Below are positions 47,264 through 59,699 of a stretch of 64,000 nt of DNA, piece by piece; the stretch's first letter is position 1; each line of letters begins with the position of its first letter. The translations under genes were made by a program, and so were the position numbers. The stretch spans positions 2,108,001 through 2,172,000 of the forward strand of contig OX327702.1 of the NCBI GenBank assembly GCA_946807835.1. Reading direction: 5' to 3'. The notes beneath the pieces were generated by a model. The model did no database searches. It saw only the letters and a list, made by a program, of their open reading frames with translations, and was not told the origin of the DNA. Origin of the DNA: Ailanthus altissimus. Taxonomy: Eukaryota > Streptophyta > Magnoliopsida > Sapindales > Simaroubaceae.

Positions 47264-48922
47264 TTGTATTTGATATATGAAAAACTAGTATGCTTACTGA
47301 GTTTTATACTCATGATAGTTTATGGTGATTTCAGGTAAATAAGGTACATGTGTGCTTAGCGGATTTGGCAAGGCTTCTGTTGTTCTTTGGGTTCCCTAAG
47401 TTGCTAAGTTGCTGAGTGTTTCATTTGGAGACACGTAGGATAAGATATTTGATTTGTCCCTATTGAATTTATACTTATGTATTATTTTATTGTGTGTGAT
47501 TAAATTTGGTTTAAGTTTTACCAAGTGTGATTATTGGTTGATTTTAAGTAAGAATTTGCAATGAATATATTCTAGGCTTCCAGTAACAAAGTTGCTACTG
47601 GTGACATAGTAGAGTGTTAATCTCTGAGAAAACTCTGTGTGAAACGACCCGCCCCGCAGTTTTCTATAAACTTTAGAACGGATCTTGACTGTTATCCTAT
47701 GGACAGTTCAAACGCCCACTACACTAGGAATTCTACCGAAATTTCGACAGAGTTTCCTCTGTTTTATGGACATTCCCAACCCTGTAACTTAAAGAATAAC
47801 ACTTCTATAAACATAATACTATCAACCAAACTTCCAAACTTTTCATATATCATCCACAACTCATCAACATCCATAAAAATTGATACACATATAATTCATA
47901 CGTCAACATATCCTTAATATCTAAAATAGAGTTATCAAACTCATGGCATCAAAAGCCCAAAAAAAAAAGTTATCAATACCATAATACAATTCATAATCTA
48001 CGAGATAAACATGCTAATTTCCTATAGTCCCAAACAAAAAGAATCCGTATATACTATATGGCGAAAAAAAAATACAAAAAGGCTCCACCATGTGACCCAC
48101 CCTAACTAGTTACTGAGCTGAGGACGCCTACTGTCTCCTGAGATGGGAAAAAGAGAAGGGGGGGGTAAGTTTTCACAAAACTCAGTGAGTGGACAAATTT
48201 TAAAATAAAATGAGACAAAAATAAAAAATGATGATAATAACAATGATAATAATAAACATTTAAAATCATAAACATCAATTTAACATAAATAACGTAAATA
48301 GCTTAAAAGTATCATAAGAATCATCAAATATCATTTTAATCGTGCTACAAATGAAAGTTCTACAAGATATGATATAATATTATAATGATTAAGTCTTTAA
48401 AATATTACACTAAACTAGTACCCAAGGGAAAATCTCGTCGTACCCAGAATATCCCTCGGGCAGAGCATTGGACGTACTTATCTATATATCATCTTAAATC
48501 CTCGTCTTACGCATGCGCAGAGCAAACTGGCTCCCAAAGAGTAAAGCGCCCATACACACGGCCCAAAGCCTATGTGTGTGTATAGACGGACCCCAAAGGC
48601 CTGAATCTCATATCTCTAGCAAATGGGGGAGGATACCGCTTAGTGGTTTGAAAACTATTTCTATTTTAACAATTATAAACTCATTAAATCTCATCTCAAG
48701 CTTTACACTTAAACAAATAAATTATTTAAACATATTTCTATTAATATAAATAATCTATAATATAAATGCGTTTTTCATAACGTAAAATAAATACTTAATT
48801 TAAATATGTCTAAGAATTTAAATTAATAAAATAAAATAAATAATTTAACAAAAAATTAAATACTCATTATGTTTCATAGACTTTATAAATGATGCGTAAT
48901 AAATAAAGTCTTTAATATGAGA

Positions 48923-48963
<41 letters not shown>

Positions 48964-50062
48964 TACTATAATTTTCACTTACAAAAAAGTGAAGATGTTT
49001 ATCGGAACGCGTTGCTGGGATACGTCACGCTCAAGAACCCTCCTAAATGAGATAAAGTGTACTATTATTCATTAATAAGAAAATTAATACCTACATTGAC
49101 GATTCTAAACAAAATCTATTATATAAAACGATAACATAACGAGTTAATACACTTACCAACTCGTTGGATCGATGCGAACTTTTCGGTATAGGGTCCAACT
49201 CGTTCCGTAAATTTTCTACGAGTTCTAAAATGAAGAAAAATAATAATTTAAGCTATTAATTTAATGAATTTTGAAATTACCCCCAAAATCAAGGGTTAGG
49301 GTTTTTCTTAAAACTTAAATCCTAAATTTCATGAAATTATACACTCCAACATAAAATTAACAATAAAAACTTCAAATTAAAGTGATAATCAAGCTCCCAA
49401 AAGATTGGATACTCTTCTCTCACACTAGGTTTCTCTCTCTAAAACCTTAATTGTCTAAATCCCTCTATAATTAGGAAAATCATAATGCTAAAAGGTCTAA
49501 ATCCATGTTAAAAATAATTACCCATAACTTAATCACTTGGAAGCATTTATGAGTTAACAAAGGAAGAAAAGAAATTAAAGAGAAAAGTCAAGAGAACTTA
49601 CCATTTTTTCTCTCGGCAAGAACATGTAAGGAAGAAGAAAATTGATGTTTTAATTCCCTTGGTGGCTAATATAAAAGGAAAAAGAGTTTGGTGGGCTTTT
49701 AGGTGGGAAATGGGCTTAAGGTCACTTTTGTTTTGTTTTGTTTTGCTTTTGTTTTGTTTTGTTTTTTTTTTTTTAACAGCATATTACACTGTGTATCTCC
49801 GGTTTACTAATTGTCCCAGTCATAATTCAATTGTTATAATTTTGAAAGAAATTAAAATGAATGTTTAAATATTGTCAAGAGAAGATTATGTTTATATGTT
49901 AGGTTATGGCTTGATTTTAGTATTGAACTTACTAACAACTTACTAAGGATTCTTATGTTGAATTAAAGTTTAAAATTTTATGTAATATTATTTATGAGTA
50001 CACATACATTGAACGAATGTAAGTGATATCGTGTGTCAAATTTTTGGGTCTGGGGCGTGACA
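45007..50062. mobile_element. Family L3 LTR insertion (tgtagtaacc...ggggcgtgaca), itself interrupted
   Basis: Flanked by a perfect 5-bp duplication agaag at 45002-45006 and 50063-50067. 45007-47550 and 49870-50062 belong to the LTR; 47571-49870 is foreign. The sequence is the inverse of the LTR at 39008-41400 (shared ctcattttggtcgagctacctcttttagag and agtgagtcatcacattcgtgtgg blocks). Minus orientation would give the common Gypsy start TGTCACGCCCC. About 2.7 kb of LTR without internal genes, so a solo LTR is likely. Confidence 0.83.
47571..49870. mobile_element. Insertion inside the L3 LTR, LTR-like, uncertain borders
   Basis: Contains tgtgaaacgacccgccccgcagttttc (47638), a start commonly seen in plant Gypsy LTRs. 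It also has direct low-complexity tracts, an (AT)n run at about 48927-48957 and a T/G-rich tract at 49728-49771. No coding similarity. The L3 sequence on the two sides overlaps by roughly 30 bp, longer than a normal target duplication. Confidence 0.5.
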
Positions 50063-50386
50063 AGAAGTATAACCATATAAACAAGTGTAAAAATTGAAAA
50101 ATTGCAACAAGACAGTCCAAAAATTGCTAAAACAAAAGATTAGCAGTAGAAAAGTACAGAATTTTCAATAAAGAAAAATGCAAAAACTGGTATTAAAATG
50201 CAGCATCATTCTAAAGTGCCAAAAAGTGCAAACTCAGCAGGAAATATCAGTAGCAATGAGCAGAATTAGCAGTTCACTCCACCTCTACTATTCCTACAAA
50301 GGCTGCAAAAAAAGATATTAGATAAGTAATTTTCTAAATTTCTTTAAGTTTTTAAGAAATTACATATTAATCTTTCTTTTACAGAT

Positions 50387-51033
50387 GTGCTTGAATACAT
50401 GCCTAGCTATGTTAATTTTATGAAGAGTATCATTTCAAAAAAGATGAAACTAGAGACTGAGATCGTAGTATTAACAAAGGAGTGTAATGTCATTCTTCAG
50501 GAGAAGCTACCTTTTACGCTCAAAGATCCTGGGAGATTTACTATACCATGCTCTATTGGCAATCATGACCTGAGTAAAACTCTATGCGATTTAGGAGCTA
50601 ATATCAATCTCATGCCCTTCTCTGTTTACAACAAGTTAGGATTGAGATAATGGAAGCTTATCAATATTACACTTCAAATTGCTATCCGATCTCTTGCTTA
50701 CCTAAAAAGAGTTATAGAGAATGTGCTAAGTTCATCTTCCCTGTAGATTTTATCGTCATAGACATGAAAGAAAACAAAGAGATCCTCATCATCCTTGGAA
50801 GACCCTTCTTAGCCATAAGATGAATGATCATTGTTGTTCAAAAAGGGGATTTTACTATGAGGGTGCAAGAGGATACTGTCACTTTCAAAGTCTTTAAGAA
50901 GATTAAATTACCATCTGAAAGTAAAGATTATTATAGTATTGATGCGATGCTACCAAATGCCAAAAAGTTCAAAGACATTGAGATGTTGAATCCTCATATA
51001 AAAAAGAAAGTGTTGAAGCATAGGTGGAAATGA
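50387..51033 (+). pseudogene. Athila-like retropepsin (aspartic protease) region
   Basis: 50387-50650 translates to YMPSYVNFMKSIISKKMKLE, PFTLKDPGRFTIPCSIGNHDLSKTLCDLGANINLMP, the protease region with its active-site DLGA motif. After a stop the frame continues with FPVDFIVIDMKENKEILIILGRPFLA, whose ILGRPF flap motif is typical, and ends FTMRVQEDTVTFKVF (50824-51033). In the element it would cleave the gag-pol polyprotein. Two stops (after 'NKLGLR' and after 'FLAIR') and loss of the rest of pol make it dead. Confidence 0.88.
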
Positions 51034-52256
51034 AAGAAAAATAAGGAGTAGTAGTGGGATGAGAGGATAAAAGAGAATAGCACATGAGAGACACTTCACC
51101 TGTCTAAAATTCAAGTCTTTTCGGAGAAGCACGAGGAGAATGAGGCGAAAGCTATTGTCTTTGGCTTAATCAAGAAGATTTGGAAACCAAAAGAAAGGAA
51201 ATCCAAAAAGATCACATATAAGGAGGCTTTCATCATTACTTTTGATCCACTATAAAAGAAGAAAGAGCCACATCAAGCTGATGACGTTAAATCAAAAGCT
51301 TCTTGGGAGGCATTCTAAGTAATATTTATTTTTATTTGCTTATTTTCAGTTTTATTTATATTAGTTTCTTTTTCTTATTAGGAATAAAGCAAGTCAAGCA
51401 TTCACAGAAGCAGCACAAGTAATTGCAAGAGTTTAGAGCAAAAGAAATTGTATTTACATTCATCAAGACACAACATTACAATGCTTCAACTTCATTTACC
51501 ATGAGAGTTTTTCTTACTTTTAAATTTATTTTTAGACATTAAGGACAATGCCTAATTTAAGTTTAAGGGTGAAAAATACATTTTCTTGTGTTTATTATGC
51601 TACTGGATTTGATTAGTTGTCTTATATAATTTTTTTTTTTAATGTTAAGTTTTGGTTGAGAAGATAATCATTATTAGTCTATGATAAGAATTAGAATATT
51701 GATTGAATTTATTTTACAAGTCTCTACGAAACAATAGAAACTTAAGATAATTGTTATACTATGAATCTTGAATTGAATTCAATCTTATTTTTAATAACTC
51801 ATTTTTTAGCACATTGAGAATAAGCATGTATTAGTTGAATTATTTGCTTAGAGATACTCTTGCTTAAGTAGTACATTACAATCTTGAGCATCAATACTTT
51901 AGAACTTGTTTGATTACTACTTAAGGTAAATTTTGAGGAAACACATGAATAAAAAAATGACATTAGGCCATCTTTGGATCGATAAAGCCTTTTCTAGCCT
52001 ACCTTAGATTATTTATCCCTAGTTACCCCATTTAAGCCTAAATACAAAATTTTTTCTATTTAACCACATTACAAACCTTAAGACTTTAAGCTTATTTATC
52101 ACAAAGTTATCTATAACACCATAAATTTTGAGTTTACTTTAAAAAATTCTTAAAATGAAAGAGATTGTAGATGTATAAGAAAATAGTACTGCAGTGAAAA
52201 GCAATAAATCGTGAAGAGGCATATCAATCTTAGTTTGAGGGTATATTATTATAAAT

Positions 52257-52291
<35 letters not shown>

Positions 52292-52927
52292 AAGTGCTTA
52301 AATGCATAAATATCCCAGCTTAAGAAAAAGTAGAGATTCTTTGAAAAAGCAGAGACGAAAATATCATAAATTTAAGGGATGAGATAAATCAATAAAAAGG
52401 GAATCAAGAGATTTCTAAGTAAAGTTAAATGTTAATGGTGTAATTTGTGCTTCATATATATCTTTATATCCCACCTTGACCTTGGCCATATGTTATAAGC
52501 TAAATAAAGTCCTAAATAGATTTTTAAACATATGCATTTCTACATTAGTGGAGATGAGTATGAACAGCAAGCTTATGGTAGTGTTATTATGAATTGAATT
52601 ATGCCGAGACATAATTTTTATGCGTTATCTTAAGTATTGAGTAAATCTAAGTTTTATCTGACTAATTATTTGATTATTGTACACACACATAAATGATCAG
52701 TTATATGGGAGAATGAAGATCTTGATGAATGATGTGATGATTTATAGAAGGTTGTCTATTAAATTTAAGAAGACTTATACATTCACAGCCTTTGAGACAA
52801 TGATATTGATTATCTAATCAACTAAAGCTTATTTTTAGTTTTATGTTATTTTAGAGTCAATAATAAATTGTGAATGTTTGTCTATGTTTTGCTCGAGAAC
52901 GAGTAAAGTCTTAAGTTTGGGGGTATT
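51034..52927 (+). other. 3' internal region of the Athila-like element
   Basis: Mostly non-coding. 51100-51320 contains residues of the pol end (KKKEPHQADDVKSKASWEAF, stop). A (GA)n run is at 52261-52286. The end, gagtaaagtcttaagtttgggggtattt, contains the element's polypurine tract (about 52916-52924) directly before the TGATAG LTR start. Confidence 0.7.
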
Positions 52928-55900
52928 TGATAGGGAGTGCAACACCCTCCTCACCCGCCTTTCCTTAAAATGAGATCAAAGAATGTTACCATTTTCTTGT
53001 AAAACTTTAATATTAAAAAAATATTTTTTTTATTTTAAAACCAAATGGACAAAGTCTCTCTAAAAATTGGACTTCCCACCACTTGGTACAAAGGAAAAAA
53101 AACACTCCCAATCATTCTGTTTCTCAACTCAACTTCTAATACTCAATCCTAGACTCACCATACAACTTTTAGCTCATACAGGTCAATCATTCACCCAATT
53201 TAATCAGATACACCGTAGGATAGAAAGAATATATACAATTTATTATTTACAACTCAAAAATAGTTCTTGATCATACATAAACATATACATGCAGTAGATG
53301 TCTATACAATTTGTTATACAAATATTTTGAACACAAATAAAATATCTACCCAAACTATATACACAGAGGATGTGACTAATCCGAGTTGCTGCAAATATGG
53401 TTTCTCTCTTCAGTTTTCAATGTTGGCAACTCTACTACCTGTGCGTAATAAATCTAACATGCTAAGCAAAAAAATTGCTTAGTGGTTATATACAAAAGTT
53501 AAAACAATATAATTTATTAATTAAAAAAATGTATAAATAATAGAATTAATTACTATCATTTATCACAATGTCAACAAGATAGGTTAAAATTTATCAAAAT
53601 ATTTAAATCAATAAATCAAAACATAACATATATTTTAAATTAAAATTTAATTTATCATATACGTGCTTAAACCATTACATGTGATTTCAGTAGGCCCCAA
53701 TATAAACACTGACAAGATACCATGGATTGGTTAATGAGTTATCAAATGATGATCCGACATTGGTCACTTGGTGACAACCCGCCAAATCCAGATCAAATCA
53801 AAGTATATATTGGATCAGATATACTAATCAGAATCACCAGAGATACAAAACAATTCTGTACTGCTATAACACCCTATTGGAATGCCAACTATCAATCCCC
53901 ACTTACCAATGTTCAGGTTTACCCAGGGCTCCTTAATAATTTAATAATCATATTATATAAAACCCAATTTTTTTTCTTCTAAATATTCATAATTAGACCC
54001 AATTGTTTTTAAATATTAACATATGGATCCTAAACTTTCAAGAATTCAAATACAGGTCTTAATTTTTTTCAAAAATTCACATATAAGTCTAATTTTTTAA
54101 TATTTCACACATAAGTCTAAGATTTTTATTAATTTACATTTGGGTCCAAATGTTAACACAATTTCACATATAGGTCCAAATTTTACCCAATTTCACATAT
54201 AGATAATACTCAATATTAAAAACACATTTAATTCACTTTGAACTAATATAATAATTAATTAAACACACTATTTGCATTCAAGTATCCATCAAATAATTTA
54301 ATTACATAATTATACACTAATGCCCTAAAACAAATTTTAAATTCAACTTAAGTATACACCAAATCTTAAACACCCTCCAAGTGGCAATCACTTCTTTTCT
54401 TTTTCCTCTCCTTGGCAAGCCTTCGCCTTAATATTCAAGAATATACAAATAATCAATAAAATTTTAATTAATCCCACTCAAATGCAAAAACTCCTAATTC
54501 TAAATGGCAATTGAAGTTACAAACCCTTAAAACTCAAAATTCATATTCAATTAAATTTTTTTCAATAACACACCTTGAAATTCACCTTTCCACTTAAAAA
54601 TAATCCTTGAAACTTGATGGAAATGGATTTAATTAAGGGTTTAGGGGCTTGATTTACTAAGAAAAGTATGTTAAATTGTTCAATTTAAAGGGAAATAAAA
54701 GAAAATTTGAGAGAAAATGCAATAAGGAGAACGGTACAATCCTTGCAAAAATGGGTATTTTTTCACACTATTCTCCTTTATATACTCATCACTTTTCTTG
54801 CCAAATTTTTCTCAAGTAAATCTAAAACTACAAAAATGTCATTGGTTAGAAATGGTGGCATTTGATTGGTCCAAAACTTCAAATAACTATTTAATAACTA
54901 AACTAGTTAAAATCTAGTTAAAAAGTAACCAATTCTATCACTTTCCAATTCATTTTGTGGCCAATTATTATTGGTTCATGCTAAAAGTGTTGGAAAAGTG
55001 TAAATGGCCAATGTTTTAATTCCATGAATCCATATCATACCAACACTTTTTCAACTAATCAAATTCTTCCATTTTCTTTAACAAATAAATTTAATCCTAA
55101 TAAATAAAAATTAATTCTAGTAAATAAATAAAAAAATTAATTCTAATAAATAAAAATTTCGGGGTGTTACAGGGAGCATAAAAGAACTGGTGTATTTAGT
55201 ATTCCGAACGAGAGATTTGCTCTAATTCATGAATTTTTGGCTATCTAATTGTGTTTTTTTTATCATAAATAAGTGTATGAAAAAAACATATATGATGAAT
55301 ATGAACAAATAGAAGGTGAATCAAACGAGAAAGGAAGAAGTTGCGCTCAAAATACGAGAGCGTTGTAGCATCCAAGGCAGAGACTTTGGCACTGCGGCGG
55401 CCAAACGCCCTGCATCGCCTCACATTTTTTAGGTCTCAATGTCACAGCACTGAACCCCCAATGCTGCGGTGCCCGTACGATATATAAAACACCTTCCTAA
55501 ATGTCCTATTTCGACTTGGATTTAAAGACCCTCGACCCTAGGGTTTCTCATACATATGAAAACACTCTTTTAAAAGCGAGCAACAATTCACAACACAAAT
55601 TGAGAGATTAAGGCCAAGAAATCAATATTCAAGTTTAAGATTCAAGTTTTAAGTCAAAGAAGAAAGAGAAGCAACCGAAGGAGTCTTCTTGATTAGTTTT
55701 TTTTTTTTCTCATCATTATGTTCTTGTTCTTGTTGTTATACATGGATTGGTTTGGTACTCTTCATTTGGTGATGAGCTAAACTTGATTTATCTAAGGTAG
55801 ACTTTTGAACCTAGTATGTAATTAGATTTCATTGATTATTAATTTATAAACTTAATATATATAATTGATTCATTCTATCTAAGTTTAATACTTTGATTAT

Positions 55901-56503
55901 ATCTAACCAATATTATGAATGATTGAGGAATCATGATGAACTTGACGGATGGATTCATATGTTTATTCTAAGATAGTTTAATGTATGAGCATAGAGTAAC
56001 AACTATGGGTTCCATGTAAGATAGATATATACCTAGATAGCATGTATGGTGTGATTTAGATCTGGTCTTAATAACTTACATTCTCATTTGATTACTATAA
56101 ATATATAGGTAGTTTTTAGAATACGTAACATAGTCACTCGACCATCGACAGAGGCTTATGATGAAATTAGAGTCTGGCTAATCAATTAGTATTAAGGGAT
56201 TAATTAAGAGGTTAAAGAATTAAATGAAATACTAGGAGATAAGTCAAAAATATGATTCTTAATTTGTGAGTTTAACTATAAGTTTATTTGTTAATTAGGT
56301 TCAGCTTAATTTGATACAATTAGGTTAATTCATTAAGTTTTAGATTTTAGTTTATCTGTATAAAAGTTAAGTAGATATAATTTTAGTAATTGATTTATAG
56401 AAATAGATTGAATTGTACTTGTGGGAATGATATCTAAACTTAAATTTCTTTATCACTTGATAAGAAAGTGTACGCTTGTGCTTAGCTACTATAACACCAA
56501 TCA
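52928..56503 (+). repeat. Athila-like 3' LTR, split by a solo LTR
   Basis: The first 10 bp (tgatagggag, 52928-52937) are separated from the rest (55177-56503) by the insertion 52938-55171 plus its duplication. The joined LTR is about 1.34 kb, starts TGAT and ends ATCA. The part after 55177 matches 38640-39007. The interval 55360-55460 has the GC-rich palindromic motif block. Confidence 0.82.
52938..55171. mobile_element. Solo LTR (family L4) inserted 10 bp inside the Athila 3' LTR
   Basis: A 2234-bp insertion from tgcaacaccctcc to ggggtgttaca, flanked by a perfect 5-bp duplication gggag (52933-52937 and 55172-55176). Its inverse starts TGTAACACCCCG, a frequent start of plant Gypsy LTRs, so minus orientation is likely. 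No coding sequence; open frames in it (for example 53722-53982) show no known domain. Confidence 0.9.
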
Positions 56504-56599
56504 GTATACACCTTATTAAATTAGCACACTTTCAAGCGACTTATAAGTGAGAAGATACACTGATTTAGACTTTCAGTCTAATTTAGCTTATAAAAAATC

Positions 56600-57020
56600 T
56601 ACATCTAATTTTGTGTTTCTCCTCAATGGTGCCATTATTAGTTGAAAGAGTGCCAAATAGAGATCTATGGTTGATTCTATCATAGAGGCAAAATACATTA
56701 CGGCTTTAGAAGCTACAAAGAAAGTAGTTTAGATACGCAAGTTCATTGTAAAGCTAGAAATTATTTTGAGTATAGTAGATCTCATTCCATTATTCTGTGA
56801 TAACTGCAGAGCAATAACTCAAGCAAAGTAACCTAAGGCATATTAAAAGTCTAAGCATGTGGAGCGAAAGTATCACATAATTAAGAATATTTTTTCCAGT
56901 AGAAATGTAGTAGTTTGTAAAGTACAGACTACTGAAAATATAACAGATCTACTTACTAAGGTTTTAACTCTTAAGGTATTTATGAAACACATAAAGTCGA
57001 TGTGTATTAGATATAATCGT
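56600..57020 (+). pseudogene. Copia RNase H remnant (a third lineage)
   Basis: The plus-strand translation shows FVFLLNGAIIS, DSIIEAKYITALEATKKVV, LFCDNCRAITQAK, SKHVERKYHIIKN, ENITDLLTKVL and FMKHIKSMCIRY, the complete ladder of Copia RNase H motifs. Several stops interrupt it. It differs from the RNase H at 2675, so it is a different Copia family. Confidence 0.88.
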
Positions 57021-57173
57021 GAATGACACTAAAAAAGTGGAATGACACTTTTAGATTAAAACATTTATATATATATATATATATATAGTTATATCCATGA
57101 TCTAAAAAGCGTTTTAACGATTTGAAAATGTTATGCTAATCTTTCCTATTTTTTATGTCTTGTAAAGATATAA

Positions 57174-57400
57174 TGAGTTCCACCAACCCATTGGCATGCA
57201 TGCTAAATGTCAATCGACTAACATATGTTGAAAATTATTTTGACTGATTGATAAATCTTAGAATTGTTCTAAATTCAAAAAAAAATTGAATATGTGATTG
57301 ATCAAAAGATGTCTAAAGGTGTTTTTGATAAAACCTCTTTGGAAGAGGTTGTTACTTATCAGAAATAGATAGATGATGATTTGAAATTAAATGTATTATG
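57174..57400 (+). pseudogene. Copia gag N-terminal fragment
   Basis: ATG-initiated MSSTNPLACMLNVNRLT, then NYFDWLINLRIVLNSKKK and a degenerate (stop-containing) YQK.IDDDLKLNVLW, matching the start of Copia gag. It follows the RNase H remnant by only about 150 bp in the same orientation with no LTR or PBS between. It ends where a PBS complement begins at 57401. Confidence 0.8.
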
Positions 57401-57412
57401 GCTCTGATACCA
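57401..57412 (-). other. Primer binding site complement, tRNA-iMet type
   Basis: The plus strand reads gctctgatacca, as at 11933-11944, one base before the LTR start tgttgaaag. It orients the LTR at 57414-59626 as the 5' LTR of a minus-strand Copia element whose internal part is otherwise absent. Confidence 0.75.
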
Positions 57413-57413
57413 T

Positions 57414-59626
57414 TGTTGAAAGGGTAGGATGTAAAATACAAATTTTAAAACTAAAATGCACAATAAAAGCTAAATATGTTCAGAATTTTTGCATAGTATT
57501 ACCCAAGCTAAATGCTTCCATACATTTCTCTCTAATATATATTACATCTTGTGTAATACACTATCAAATATAGAATAAATGTATATAAGACATACCTTAG
57601 CTTAACGTTATAATTGAATATTTGATCTTCAAGAAAGGGTGCTCACAATATGAGTGTCTCTTGAACAATTCTAGACCAAAAATAAAGGTTGAATTTTTGG
57701 CTCTAGAATATTGGTAACAATTCTTGTGTGTTTTCGTGTTTAACTCTTAAGTATTCTAAGAATATGATTTTTCATTCCATTTGTGCTTAACTTTTAAGTC
57801 TTCACTTCATCACACATTACTCATAACATTCTAATAATAGGATTTTTTATTCCATTTGTACTTAAGTCTTCACTTCATCACACATTACTCACCTTTTGGC
57901 CAAGATATGCCTAACTCTTAAGCATGCATGAATGACAAATATTACTTGTTGTTTAACAATTAAGCATGCATGAGTGACAAGTGTTATCATGCACATGTGC
58001 CACTAAATTAAGCGCTTTATGTGCTATTTTTATACCATGTGTTGCTTAACAATTAAGCATATAAAAAGTCACTTAATGCCACTAGACAAAGCACTAAATC
58101 AAGTACTTTTCTTGGCTATGACATATTCTAAGTTCTAAATATCAAAATTCGATTGTGTCTTTTCTGTCACATAGTAAAATGGAATCATGTTATAGCAAAA
58201 GAAATAATTCGAATCGAATTTTTTTGACCCTAAAATAATAATTATCTCAAAATTATTATTGACACAAATTTAACTAGTAACCAAATGACTAATTACTATC
58301 ATAATGCTCAACAAATACATTTTATATTATGAGATTTTTTAAGTTCACACCTATTTGTCATATGAAACACTTTCATAAGTCTATGAACTCTATCCTACCC
58401 ATATATCATGACAAATACAAGACGTCATGTTAAACCATACAAGTTAATTAAATGAGACCAAAAAAAATGTGAGCCATCGGGAGTCCCACTCTTCCCAAAA
58501 TTTAGTATTTCAATAAAAAGAAAACACTAGTATATAAATTTTTTTTTATAATTTCATAAGTTATCCTTTAGATTTCATCTATTTAATTTCTTAAATTAAA
58601 TATTAAATTTATATTTGGATAAGTTAATATTTTTAAATATAAAAAAAATATCTATTTTGAAAATTATTTTTCGAACACAACAATTGTGTAAAATTTTAAA
58701 TCATTTTAATTGTTTACTGTAATAAGCTAAGACGTGGTGTTAGGGACCTATGAATCTACAATTTTAAGCTCCAATAAATTTTAAATAATTAATTAATCTA
58801 ATTTATTAATTTCAGTATTATTCTACTAAAAACCTGAAATTACACTTTTGCAATTGTGGATATATTTTACTCATAAAACTTGAACCAATCCATTAATTTA
58901 ATCACTACATGCAATTCAACTCTCCATAAATGGTTCATAATTAAAGCTAAGTCAAATTATCATTTTGCCCTTTTAATTACTTCTTTATCCTTAAGTATTA
59001 TTAATTCACTAGTGAATAGTTAATTTGTAAACTTGTTACAAATTAAGTACTCTAAGCGTTCAGTTCTACAATTAACACTCAAAGGACTAACTTCCATTTG
59101 GAAGGAACATATTTCATATCTATAAATCACATTCCCAGCTGTTGATCTTATTATGCCACCAAAATACAAATTTTTAATCTGTTATATTATAAAGTATAAT
59201 GAGTATCTTAAATGACACAATGATACAAACAAAAGTTTATGATCACTCAGGATTAACGTTGATCAACATATGATCATCAGTTGATATTATTTGAATTCTT
59301 AATTAACAACGGTATTTTTTATAAGAATTCAAACTACGCCTAATCAAGTCCTACATAATCATATTATATAAAGTGACTCCATCATAATGTTACTCCATTA
59401 GTGATCCGAATAAAATCATTACAAATTTTTTTTTTGTTTATTCTCAATAACCTTAATCTTCTTATATTATAATTATATACTAAAGTTATGGTCACATAGA
59501 TGTAAACTCAGAATTTTTTTATATTTACGTCATAACATTAAGAACACTTTTTAAGTATAAAATTATAATTTTTATTTATTTCATAAAATAGTACAAATAC
59601 ATTCTTTTAAGGCACCATCCCTAACA
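57414..59626 (-). repeat. Long Copia LTR (family L2, copy 1)
   Basis: 2213 bp from tgttgaaagggtagg to catccctaaca. Organised like family L1 (gaacaattctaga.c block, cataatgctcaacaaatacattttatattatgagattt block, accatacaagtt block), so L1 and L2 are related LTR families. The second half (58500-59626) recurs at about 61450-62674. PBS at its left border indicates minus orientation. Confidence 0.75.
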
Positions 59627-59699
59627 ATGCTAGCCACTATCAACTTCCTTCAAGCTTCGAAATCGCGTCAAAGTTCTTTAGGAATCTATGTAATGAACT

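Larger units (their letters stand above)
38629..56503 (+). mobile_element. Athila-like Ty3/Gypsy retrotransposon, heavily nested
   Basis: Plus-strand element running from a 5' LTR fragment (tgataggggg, 38629) to the 3' LTR end (ccaatca, 56503). LTR ends TGAT...ATCA are mutually inverse. Flanking pentamers gtatg (38624-38628) and gtata (56504-56508) form a probable, once-mutated target duplication. Residual coding parts in order: gag (42107-42332 plus 44644-45001), retropepsin (50387-51033) and the 3' internal end before the PPT (52915-52927). RT, RNase H and integrase are gone. At least four later LTR insertions (39008-42106, 42333-44638, 45007-50062, 52938-55171) swell it to about 17.9 kb. 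Confidence 0.82.

Noticed and set aside
47639..48749. Plus-strand frames of 66-92 codons
   Set aside because: They lie within the LTR-like insertion at 47571-49870 and have no domain.
53067..53982. Plus-strand frames of 67-86 codons
   Set aside because: They lie inside the L4 solo LTR (52938-55171) and have no recognisable domains.
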